Positions 1 through 9,513 of a DNA stretch of 64,000 nucleotides are shown piece by piece. The DNA is from Tubiluchus corallicola (taxonomy: Eukaryota > Priapulida > Priapulimorpha > Priapulimorphida > Tubiluchidae). The stretch lies in assembly GCA_030141605.1 (NCBI GenBank), contig JAQGDQ010000752.1:1-64000 (forward strand), written 5' to 3'. Below the pieces are notes generated by a model. The model was not told the origin of the DNA, did not search any database, and worked only from the letters and a program-made list of their open reading frames with translations. The position numbers were made by a program, and so were the translations under genes. How positions within the stretch are numbered: position 1 is the stretch's first letter; the number at the start of each line of letters is the position of its first letter.

Positions 1-570
1 AACATGCGTTAAACTCGGGTACAGCATGTTGAATGCGTTGAACATGCGTTTCCCTCGGGTACAGCATGTTGAATGCGTTGAACATGCGTTAAACTCGAGT
101 ACAGCATGTTGAATGCATTGAACATGCGTTAAACTCGAGTACAGCATGTTGAATGCGTTGAACATGCGTTAAACTCGGGTACAGCATGTTGAATGCGTTG
201 AACATGCGTTAAACTCGGGTACAGCATGTTGAATGCGTTGAACATGCGTTAAACTCGGGTACAGCATGTTGAATGCGTTGAACATGCGTTAAACTCGGGT
301 ACAGCATGTTGAATGCGTTGAACATGCGTTAAACTCGAGTACAGCATGTTGAATGCGTTGAACATGCGTTAAACTCGAGTACAGCATGTTGAATGCGTTG
401 AACATGCGTTTCCCCGGGTATAGCATATTGAATGCGTTGAACATGAGTTAAACTCGGGTACAGCATGTAGCCTACGCATTGAACATGCGTTAAACTCGGG
501 TACAGCATGTAGCCTACGCATTGAACATGCGTTAAACTCAGGTACAGCATGTGAAATGCGTTAAACTCGG
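1..570. repeat. Minisatellite, 40-bp unit
   Basis: About 13 to 14 head-to-tail copies of a 40-bp unit built on AACATGCGTTAAACTCGGGT followed by ACAGCATGTTGAATGCGTTG. The array is cut by the window start, so its full length is unknown. Copies 1-10 are nearly identical; the last few (from about 410) carry indels and a CCTACGCATT variant, as expected at an array edge. The reading frames open through it are repeat artefacts. Confidence 0.95.
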
Positions 571-858
571 ATACAGCATGTACCGGTGAATTTCTTGTAT
601 TGTAAAGTTTACAATAGCAAGCATGACCACAGCCCCAGGCATTTACTGAAGCTACAAGTATTTAGCGCTACTGCAGTAGACGGGTAGTTGGGGGTTATTA
701 ATTCTAACTAATAGAAGCTGCAGCAAGATGTATAATAGTACAAAACAGGTGTAATATGGCTATGAATACAGGTGCAATATGGGCATGTGCAATACGGGTA
801 TGATAATACTCATCTAGAAGAATCCATGTCTGTAGTATGAGTTATGAATATCTACATT
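571..858. other. Unannotated intergenic stretch
   Basis: AT-rich sequence between the minisatellite and the hAT relic. I see no coding exon, tandem repeat or RNA gene here. Confidence 0.5.
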
Positions 859-1428
859 AAGAGGCGTAGCTAATGGGAGAGCAGGGGGTTGCTGGATGCT
901 CCCCCTAGCACATTTTTTTCAAAATTGACACCGTGCTGAACGATCATCTAATCGACCAAAACAGACAAAGTCCTACCTTCTTTCTACAATGGGCAAGTAT
1001 AGCTTGTCTGAATTAGCTTTGCTCTTCATTTAAAAAGAGTTGGCTGCTGAGGTGGATTATAGTGAAGTTACAGATTGCTTTGCTAGAATGAAGCCTAGAT
1101 TAAAGAGACTGTTGTAGTTTTTTTTCATGATACATTTTTCACAATGCTTCATTTTGTTTTCATTTTACGTTTAAAATCAAAAAGATTAAATCACACAGCG
1201 TGTTTTCGTTACGTTTTGAGGTTGACGAGCTTACTGTAAAACTTTTCATTGTATTTTAATTTTAAATACAAAATAATTATTTACTTCCTTTAAAACTGCA
1301 CCTTTCTCGTGTTTTTATTTTAAACACGAAATTAAAATGTATAATTAATGCGGAAATTGTTTGGCGTGGTCACGGCGCATTTTTATGTGTCTTGCTCCCC
1401 CTAACTTTAGAACCTGGCTACGCCCCTG
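859..1428 (+). mobile_element. Decayed hAT transposon (internally deleted)
   Basis: Ends carry imperfect terminal inverted repeats (left AAGAGGCGTAGCTA, right the complement of CAGGGGCGTAGCCA). They are flanked by an 8-bp direct repeat, TCTACATT (851-858) and TCTACATC (1429-1436), the target-duplication length of hAT elements. Near 950-1117 the + strand encodes pieces resembling the C-terminal dimerisation region of hAT transposases of the zinc-finger-MYM-like group (RSTMGKYSLSELALLF, then EVDYSEVTDCFARMKPRLKR). A TAA interrupts it after LALLFI and the upstream part is lost. A second copy lies at about 39653-40245 on the other strand. Confidence 0.8.
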
Positions 1429-1436
1429 TCTACATC

Positions 1437-2165
1437 ACAAGTATAGCATGCGTATCGTTAGTAGGGGCATCTATATACAGTCGCAGGGGTGACATCTATA
1501 TGTGAGATACCTAGACGTAGTGACCCTAGTCATTATCGTACTAAAACATTTTTAATGAGGAAACGTGTCATTGTCGACATGTTTAGCTATATTCATGTGC
1601 AATCTTAATGTACGCTTTCGGAGATGACACAGATCCTCAGATGCATAGTGTGCCTAGACTTTGCTACCTGACGGTAGCGTCACACAGAAGGTTGTTCCAG
1701 GAAATTAGTAACATTCCACAATGATTTATGACACGTTAGTGATTAGTCAAGTGCGTCACAGTGGTTGACACCACAACAGTGACCCATGCGAATTGCGAGC
1801 TGGTCAAATTCAATTCACTGGACATTCGTTGTGGTCGAACTCTCGGCTGTGATTAAGGCTGAAGTTCACCAAGTCAAGTTGTCGAAGTTACTGCGCTGCA
1901 ATTTACCAGGTTAGAATTCTATACCTGAAACTAATTGTAGGAAATTTGCGATCCCCACTGGTTAATATGTTCGATAGTGATCTTAGAAATGACCCTGACC
2001 GTGTGGGTATAATTGTATAAAGTAGTCAGTCTATTTGCTTGAAATAGTTCATCTAGTTTATCTTGAAATATCTGTTAAGAATTAGTGCTGCATTTCCATA
2101 TTTCTTCGTATGTCAAGTTACGTTGCTACAGGTCAACAATCAGTGAGCAATTTTTTTCTTTAAAA
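1437..2165. other. Unannotated intergenic stretch
   Basis: No coding exon or repeat recognised. The sequence is of ordinary complexity with scattered short AT runs. Confidence 0.4.
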
Positions 2166-2169
2166 TAAT

Positions 2170-2341
2170 TGAGAGAGGAGGGCGAGAAAGAGAGAGAAAG
2201 AAAGTGCGAGAACAAGTAGACAGACAGATAAAAAAAAACAGTAAAGCAATGACGACAAAGAAAGGAGGACAAAGGAGAGAGAGAGAGAGAAATAGAGAAA
2301 GAGGGGGGACGGAGGGAGGAAGAGAGGTGGGAGAGAGAGAG

Positions 2342-2385
<44 letters not shown>

Positions 2386-2535
2386 AGAGAGAGAGAGGGG
2401 GGGGGAGAGAGAGAGAGAGAGAAGAGGCAAACAGCAGATAAACAAACAAACGGTAGACAGCAATAAAAAAGAAGGGAGGACAAAAGGAGAGAGAGAGGGG
2501 GGAGGAGAAACAGGGGGAAGAGAAAGGGAAGAGCC
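2170..2535. repeat. GA-rich purine tract
   Basis: Nearly pure purine on the + strand: runs of (GA)n with GGGGG interruptions, densest at about 2275-2425. Long open frames on both strands here (Arg/Glu-rich or Leu/Ser-rich) come from the dinucleotide repeat and should not be annotated as proteins. Confidence 0.95.
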
Positions 2536-2825
2536 TATACGTGTTGTTAACTATTGTACATAAGTTTATCACTAACTAAATAAGTATTTGCAAGTTCACT
2601 GAGCATGTAATAACCATTTACAAGTTTGCTGCGCATATAACTACTAATCTTTGAAAGATCTGGGATTGCAATTACCGCCGTGTGTTCCATCAACAGTCCA
2701 CAGAACTTTAAAACATAGGCTTGTCATGACTATAATGTATGTAGAATGTTGTTACAATAAACACGTACTTGTTTAAACAAACAGCCATATTACTTAATTA
2801 CCTAAGGCTGAAGTCTATGTTAAAT

Positions 2826-3516
2826 TTAAAGCACAAGTAAACCCCTCATAAACATAAAGCTTGAAAAATTCGTTTTGAAATTTTATATCACTTACATACT
2901 GCCATTTTGCATTCAGGACTTCAATCGGCAGTCACGCTGTATAAAACATGTAAATTTAAACTCCTACAATGACCGTTAGACGCAGCCATTTTCACGACAG
3001 GTCATTTGAAATAAGTTTAGATAACATTTTGTAAAGTTTGAAAAAATAATCAGAGCATCCGTAGCGCACAAGTCACTAACTAAATAAAATTTAAAATTAC
3101 TGTATCTTGTCAATAAGATTAAAAATACGTTTTTTATTTAGTAAGTGGTGCACCCTGGAGGGTGAGTCAGCGACATTTTACCAATTGGCGAAAACATTTT
3201 AAATAATTAATAATTTTCTTTTCTAGTTACATAAGTCTTTTTAGTAGGTAAGCGAAAATCTAAGTAATATAGATTTGCACGGAAAGCCTTTTGAGATATA
3301 ATTTAACATTGCATTTTCTTCCCTTGATTAACGTTTGGTACATGACGTCATGTAATGGCGACTTCGGAACAGTATTGCGGAGATTTAAATTGGAAACAAA
3401 CCGAAATTCCTTTCAACGCGAGTAAGATATACGCATAAAAATGCGGTAAAGTAATATAATTTTTTAAGGCGATTTTTCTGAAACCTACTTCAGGTGCCCA
3501 TTTTCTTATCCTTTAA
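2826..3516 (+). mobile_element. TTAA-bounded miniature element, family A copy 1
   Basis: About 690 bp with both ends in TTAA. Left end TTAAAGCACAAGTAAACCCC; right end is the complement of TTAAAGGATAAGAAAATGGG. The near-match of the ends is a 16-bp terminal inverted repeat (consensus TTAAAGSACAAGAAAA). The internal sequence, including GACGTCATGTAATGGCGACT, is shared with the copies at 14288, 17940, 21693, 29552 and 63821. No transposase is present. The TTAA boundary suggests piggyBac-type mobilisation, which is inference. Confidence 0.8.
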
Positions 3517-3899
3517 GACAATTTTTCTAAAGTACTTCAAAAGTTCCCATTTTTTGACAGGAAAATGACCTAGTTTTGGGTAGCTGAGCAGTCCTAGATC
3601 AATCTCGTTAATGAACCAACATTCCTGTAAACATAATTTTGCTTTGAACTCTGGTTGCTTGCAGACACAGTATTGCTGTAGTTTGGGTGCCGACACTTCC
3701 TAACAGTTAACTTTGTTTATTATCACTGGTCATGCGATACTGAGCTTTGAAAATCCAAAAGTGGGAGTGTGTTAGCTTCTTGGCACAACTCATGAAGCGT
3801 GGGTGCGTGTGCTTCTAAGGCTCGCAGTTGCTAACAACCCTAGGAATACAATTCAATAGCAGTAATTTGTTAAAGCTTTCACTGGTTTAAACAAAATAA

Positions 3900-4390
3900 T
3901 AATAAAAATATAAATATAAAAGGGATCTCGAGTTTGATAGCTTTATCACATTATTTTCTTGCATCAGAAATGCTTTATTTACTTGTTTTTCTTTCGCTGT
4001 TTGGCTATTTGTTTAATAATTATTTATTTTATCATTCATTTGCTTTTTACTCATTTTGTATATTTATTTATTTTTTACTGATTTGTTTATTTTTGACTTA
4101 TTTTGTGTAAATGATTTTTCTTTAACTGAATTGTTTATTCATTTATTTTATTTTATTTTATTTCATTTTATTTTATTTTATTTTATTTTATTTTATTTTA
4201 TTTTATTTTATTTTATTTTATTTTATTTTATTTTATTTTATTTTATTTGATTTGATTTGATTTGATTTGATTTGATTTGATTTGATTTGATTTGATTTGA
4301 TTTGATTTGATTTGATTTGATTTGATTTGATTTGATTTGATTTTATTTTATTTTATTTTATTTTATTTTATTTTATTTTATTTATATAAT
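3900..4390. repeat. Compound pentanucleotide microsatellite (ATTTT)n-(GATTT)n-(ATTTT)n
   Basis: From about 4141 to 4250 the unit is ATTTT, from 4250 to about 4340 it changes to GATTT for roughly 18 copies, then returns to ATTTT until about 4382. The 5' flank from 3900 is AT-rich and degenerate. Confidence 0.95.
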
Positions 4391-4544
4391 TATTTATATC
4401 TAACTGTTTGCATATATTTTAAAATGATTAGCTGAAAAGGTGTCATAGTTTTAGAGTGGGAAAAACTTTGAGAGCAGGAATAATTCATCAAAAAATTTTT
4501 AAAGCAAAATCGGACCCCATCTTAAACTGTAGGTCAAAACAATC

Positions 4545-5150
4545 TACTCTTTAAAATAACGGAAACATACTATTTTTTTCAATAATGACTTACGTGAAAG
4601 ATTTATTACCACACAAACACAATTTCGCGTTCCCGCCACTAGTTTTTCGCTGTTACATGCATTTCTCCATTCGCTAGTTACACGGGCACTAGCGCCTGCA
4701 TTTCGGAAACGCGTTCCGCAAGAAACAGGTGCCGTACCTCTCAGTTCAGATCTGTTAATTTGTGACATACTGCGCACGTTCGACAGCTCATGCGTGAGTA
4801 CAGCGGTAAATTTGAAATTTACAGAAGTACAGCGGTCTACTTTTAGGATAACACACTAAATTTCTTACAGCAGTACTGTACTTCAATTTTCGCTTTCGCA
4901 AACACGTGCAAGACGCTCGTGGAATGTTTTTGCTGCTGAAAATTGTGTTAGTTTGTGATGTCATCAATAGTTGGGCTCGCCCACCGTTAATTAAGTTTTT
5001 AATCTATTATTTAATTATCACAAATGCTTTTGCAGTATTATTGGTGTTAAAATGTATATTTTTAATCACACTTGAAAATGAGACAGTATATGAAAAATCA
5101 TCCTGTCTTCCTTCAACATGAATGAACATTTTTATGTTTTATGTCGCCAG
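4545..5150. repeat. Dispersed repeat, family C copy 1
   Basis: About 600 bp closely related to 41165-41760 and, over its last 180 bp, to 34430-34615. Shared blocks include CGCTGTTACATGCATTT, TTCGCAAACACGTGCAA and GCAGTATTATTGGTGTTAAA. I see no inverted termini or protein, so the class is unknown. The short open frames differ between copies and are not genes. Confidence 0.75.
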
Positions 5151-5759
5151 TTAAATTTTTTTATTACATGTAATTTATGTAATACGAAAACTTCACAATT
5201 ATTCACCGTTTAAAATCTTTACATAAGGCCTGGTTCAGATGCTGTCTGGCTTCTGTGAGCTCAGGAACGTATCAAGACATTACAATGCCGACAGCTGATA
5301 GATCATCCCGCCCACTTCCAATTCTGGTTTTATGGTTGTTTATATATAAAGCGATTACACTACTAGTTGTAATAATTGTGCTATAAAATATGCGCTTTAT
5401 ATGAAGCGTTAAAGAATTTGCACTTGCCGAGGGGAACAGGAATATTTTAACACTGGGCCCCTAAAATTTTGCGCCCTAGGCTACAGTCTAGTTAACCTAT
5501 AGACGGGTCGACATGCGTGGACAGAATGCTAGTGCATATGAAGCGATTGTTACTAATGAGAACATCAACCACAAACGACGTTTGACTTTGAACAGAAATA
5601 TTGATGGATGAAATGAAATTCTCTCGATGCCTAGGTGTCTTCAGCATTAAAATTACAATTTATTCGTGAATTTTCCTTGCTTGCCTAACGAAATTCGTAA
5701 TAAATGCAACTGTTTATATAGTTTTTACACATAACTTTTATCCTGTACACCGATGTCCA
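5151..5759. other. Unannotated intergenic stretch
   Basis: AT-rich, single-copy in this window. No exon recognised; the integrin signal-peptide exon could lie here or upstream. Confidence 0.35.
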
Positions 5760-6089
5760 GTGCGCTTATTATGTTTAGTTGTGGCGGAACAGGAATCTAT
5801 GTTTTTTGTCAAAGTTAACCGTGAAGATGCAGAGATGATTTATCTACATTCCGCTACGCACACATCCTACCTTAACGAGGTAAACGCCAAGGGTAAAACT
5901 AATATGGCAGGCGAAGCACTTTTCGAAACCGTCGTCTTTCCAGTTGCTAACCAGTCGCAGTATTGCTCAACTTCAGTCGTCGAGCTACTTCCCACGCCCA
6001 CGTCTAGTGACAACTGCTTCATTATAAAACTGGGTGACATTGCCAAAAAAATTATCGAGGTTTTCAATTCACCCATCCGTGGTAGATAA
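5760..6089 (+). CDS. Hypothetical open frame, 109 codons
   Basis: An uninterrupted frame that includes the segments FFVKVNREDAEMIYL and CFIIKLGDIAKKIIEVFNSP and ends at a TAA just after 6086. I do not recognise a family. The minus strand is also open over most of the stretch (about 5867-6076). It sits upstream of the integrin exons on the same strand, but its sequence does not look like a signal peptide or a propeller blade. A possible splice acceptor (TGTCCAG) lies directly before it. It may be a small exon, a transposon remnant or chance. Confidence 0.2.
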   Translation: MRLLCLVVAEQESMFFVKVNREDAEMIYLHSATHTSYLNEVNAKGKTNMAGEALFETVVFPVANQSQYCSTSVVELLPTPTSSDNCFIIKLGDIAKKIIEVFNSPIRGR

Positions 6090-6457
6090 GATGTAGAGTC
6101 ACATGGTCACCAGCAGCTGTCTTTGCAGAATGCTAGTGGCTGGAGTCAGCTGAGTATTTACAATTTCTGCCAGATATTTATAGCTCTGCAATGGTGAGCT
6201 AGAGTGTTTTGAGAAAAAATTGCGATAGCCAGAGGTTCTAGCTCAATTTGGAAGAGTAAATAACTTGACTGCTTACACAGATGTGCAGGTTCAATACTTT
6301 GAACATGTCACATATGCTACTGATATCACTGTTATTTCCCGATATACACTTGTTATCATCATCAGCATCATCAACGTTATCGTAGTGTAGCTAATGGCTT
6401 AACTTTGGTCCAGTTTCTGAAGTTAAAATAACTGCCGTTTAATAACATTATTAAAAT

Positions 6458-6543
6458 AATGGTAGATTAACTTCAACAGTTAAATGTAGATGGCACTTTG
6501 ATCTAACTTCAGCAGTTAAATGTAGATGGCACTTTGATCTAAA
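6458..6543. repeat. Short tandem duplication, about 36 bp x2
   Basis: The block containing CAGTTAAATGTAGATGGCAC occurs twice in succession. It lies upstream of the first integrin exon that I can place. Confidence 0.85.
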
Positions 6544-6763
6544 GTGCCGTAGTGGCATATTCAACTAAAACAGTTGCTGTAACTTATTAAAACAGGCATT
6601 CTAAACTCAATGCACATTCTAAGGCAAGAGAACAACTGAGAGGTCACAGTTTGCATTACAAACGTTAAACAGTGCTGAACCTGGTTAACAAATGAATGGG
6701 CGATCAACAGAAAACTATGTGTGGGTGATCTGCTACACTACTTTGGCTGCTTCTCTTGTACAG

Positions 6764-6838
6764 GGATATTTACATCCAGTCAGGCAACTCCGATGGCCAA
6801 TTCAGTGTGCCGCATCTCAGGGGATTGTGCTCAATGAG
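6764..6838 (+). CDS. Integrin alpha, probable 5' propeller exon
   Basis: A strong acceptor (polypyrimidine run ending CTTGTACAG) precedes 6764, and a possible donor (ATGAG|GTAGAT) ends it. The frame reads IYIQSGNSDGQFSVPHLRG and leaves two bases, which join the first base of the next exon to give an Arg codon followed by LLVGAPK. The G..(D)GxFSV..L pattern fits the start of the first FG-GAP blade, although the usual FGYSV is weak. Phase agreement is the best support. The signal-peptide exon upstream was not found. A 61-codon ATG frame over the same bases (6692-6874) is the alternative reading. Confidence 0.45.
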
Positions 6839-7038
6839 GTAGATTCCGATCCTGCCTCAGCCATGTACATTAAGTAGCACTTATCCTCAGTGCTGGATCC
6901 TAACTTATGAAGTGCGAAGCTGCATAAGAAAAAACCTGCAGTTGCATGAATGTCACCCCAGTGGTCACTAATCTTGTTTGGTCTCGCAATTCTCTTTTCC
7001 AGTTGCTGTTGTAATAAATATGCAAATTAATTTTACAG

Positions 7039-7163
7039 GTTACTGGTGGGAGCACCAAAGTCAAACTCAACTTACATACCGTCATCAGTAGAGAGTCCAG
7101 GTGCTCTCTTCAAATGTCCAGTTGAGGGCGGTCAGTGTGAAGAGGTGAAAGTAGATGACAAAG
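7039..7163 (+). CDS. Integrin alpha, FG-GAP blade exon (LLVGAPK)
   Basis: Bounded by TTTTACAG and AAAG|GTAAAAG. It encodes LLVGAPKSNSTYIPSSVES followed by GALFKCPVEGGQCEE. The LLVGAPK strand and the GALFKCP...C pattern are hallmarks of the first integrin alpha propeller blade, in which two cysteines bracket a short loop. Enters in phase 2 and leaves in phase 1. Confidence 0.88.
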
Positions 7164-7542
7164 GTAAAAGACTGACTTGGAAAAAAAAGAAGAAACCTGT
7201 ATTTGTTGAAATCTTGTATTTGATGTCGTCATCGGTTATTATTTGAATATTCTGCAGCTACAATTTTGAATCTAATGTCATTTGAAGACTCCTCACAGAA
7301 ACAATGAACAAAATTTGTACTGATGTACGTGTTAATGATATTGTTTGATCGTCAGCGTTTGAATCTTGTTCATCATCATTACTTTTGCTCCATCCTCAAC
7401 TGTAACTCAAAAGAAAGATTGAGGTATATCACTGGTGATTTTTATTGGTACAGTTCATAGATTTAATTAAATTAGATTTAACAGAATAATTGATAGAAGA
7501 TTTAATGTACGATTTGAAAGAGTAATTAAATTTCTTTTGCAG

Positions 7543-7694
7543 GTAACGTATGTTACAGCGCCAGACTCGGTAGATATATAGAAAGTTCTTGCTCCAACAA
7601 TGCCAAAGTCTGGCACAAAAAAGACCACCAATGGCTAGGAGCGGGTCTTGATGTTGAGACCAAAATACGACAAAACAGACCAGTAAAGGTTACG
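7543..7694 (+). CDS. Integrin alpha, propeller exon (WLGAGLDVE)
   Basis: Bounded by CTTTTGCAG and TTACG|GTGAGT. Enters in phase 1 and leaves in phase 0. The segment HQWLGAGLDVETKI matches the QWLGAS-type strand that follows the first blade in integrin alpha chains, and the exon ends in VKVT, which continues into VCAPRW across the junction like the family VVTCAHRW. Confidence 0.85.
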
Positions 7695-7740
7695 GTGAGT
7701 TTTTGCTGACATAAACTTGGTTCTTATAGTTGATATCATG

Positions 7741-7830
7741 TCTATGACTAAAACGCCGGCAATAAGCTTCTGACATTATGATGTCTATGACTAAAATGCC
7801 GGCAATAAGCTTCTGACATTATGAAACTGG
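7741..7830. repeat. Intronic tandem duplication, about 50 bp x2
   Basis: The block beginning GTCTATGACTAAAAYGCCGG and ending TTCTGACATTATG is duplicated once inside the integrin intron. Confidence 0.85.
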
Positions 7831-8032
7831 AAAAACTGACTTGGAAAGGCTTATTTATGATCACATTGAAAACTTGTAATGAAAAACGTTTTAAAAAGCT
7901 TGAAAAATATATTGAAAAGCAAATGCCTCAGGTGTCTTAAAGATACTAAAAGCATCCAGGTGTTACTTCCAAGTGTAGAGTATTTTAAAACCCACCATTA
8001 ATTGAAAATAATCACCAGTTTCTTGTGTGTAG

Positions 8033-8251
8033 GTTTGTGCTCCACGATGGATCAACCAATACTGGGAAAAGAAGGATGCTAACGAATTCCTGATGAATGG
8101 TTATTGTTGGGAGCTAACGCATGATGGCAGAAATGATGAACTGGGATCGGTTCGTGCACTCCACCCTCTTAGCAACGTGCAACTACAAATACACGACAGA
8201 CAATATAAATATGCGAACGGGCTTGCTGGAATGGTGGTCCACTATCCAGAG
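8033..8251 (+). CDS. Integrin alpha, propeller exon (VCAPRW...GYCWEL)
   Basis: 73 codons in phase 0, between GTGTGTAG and CCAGAG|GTAAGC. It encodes VCAPRWINQYWEK, then NGYCWELTHDG, then YANGLAGMVVHYPE. Integrin alpha chains have CAHRW, G.CY.L and a GFSA-type strand in this order, so the disulphide pair of the second blade is preserved. There is no room for an inserted I (von Willebrand A) domain between this exon and the following blade. Confidence 0.85.
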
Positions 8252-9513
8252 GTAAGCTGTATTCAGAGAACTTTTTCATTCATCAGTGAATACGCTGTGC
8301 TTGTGTTATTAGCAATTCCCTGTTGCAATTTCGTGTTAGTAAACTTCAATACATGAGGGAGCCACAGTTCACAAACACTTATTAAAATTTTGTGGGCAAA
8401 GGTTCATTTTCTGCAAATAGGAGCATCCAATTTTGTAATCAGTTTGACTGTTTACGGATTTTTATACTTTATTAACATCTACAAATCTTACAAGAATCCA
8501 GACAGATTTCACTTCTGCCTAGCTGTTCAATAATCTGGCTTTAGTTCTACATCATACTTCAAGACATACCTTGATCAACGCTTTGTCCGTTTGCTTGTTA
8601 CAGAGTCAATTTTTGTGATATACGTAATAATGCACTATGTCGGTCTTTTTACTAAAGAAGTGAATTGTGGTATTAGTGAGCAATACAAATTAATAAAACC
8701 TGCATTTCTTTAAGTGTTGTGCAAGCTATCACAGTACCTGTAATTGTGAATGGCAAGCACAGTATTTTCCATGTATGTGCAAAAATTGTCGGTTATTGCA
8801 AAGTAAAAGCTTACTAATAGAAATGTTTTATCAGTCAAATAATTTCTTTTCGAAACTGCATAGTAGCAGCAGCAGCAGCAGTAGTAGTAAAATCTTTATT
8901 TGCCATTTTAAAAACATTGACCATCATATTAAAAGACAGACAATCAGTGTTAGTTCATATAAAAACATACACTGTTCTGGACAAGTGTCTGGTGCAAGCT
9001 AAACTATAAGTGCAACTAGAAATTCAAAAATAAAACATAAACTAGTTTAGTAAGGTCTAGGAAAAATGAAATTATGATTTGAGTAAGTATCATCGTGTTC
9101 GTATGTCGGATATTCAAAACGAGTCATTAAATGTTTTTTTTAATTTAGACTTGAATATTGATAAAGAGCTGCTGTGTTTTAGTGATGTCGGTAATGAATT
9201 CCAAAGTTGTATTGCTTACTTAGTAATGGAATTCTTTCCATATTGGTTGTTCGTTCTAATGTTTCTTAAATTTAGTGTTCTGTTATTCATACTGGGGTTT
9301 TTAAGAAGTGGGAGCTTATTGTTTTTGAAAGGAGAATTAATATTGTTGATATATTTATAGAGAAACAGGAGAGTTTGATAATCTCTGTGGGCTTCTAGTA
9401 CCGGGATTTTCATGTGGGCTTCTAGTATCGGGATTTTCAAGGAGTTTCTTAAAGAGGTGGCAGAATATTTACTTGTATTGTGAGATGATTTCAAATGATG
9501 TGTTACATTACAG
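8252..9513 (+). other. Integrin intron, about 1.26 kb
   Basis: Contains a short AGC/AGT microsatellite (about 8864-8890) and a 31-bp imperfect duplication around GTGGGCTTCTAGTA (about 9386-9440). A 93-codon hydrophobic frame at 9079-9360 is AT-rich and matches no integrin segment. Confidence 0.6.

Noticed and set aside
2126-2572. Ser/Leu-rich and Arg/Glu-rich frames on both strands
   Set aside because: Purine/pyrimidine simple repeat.
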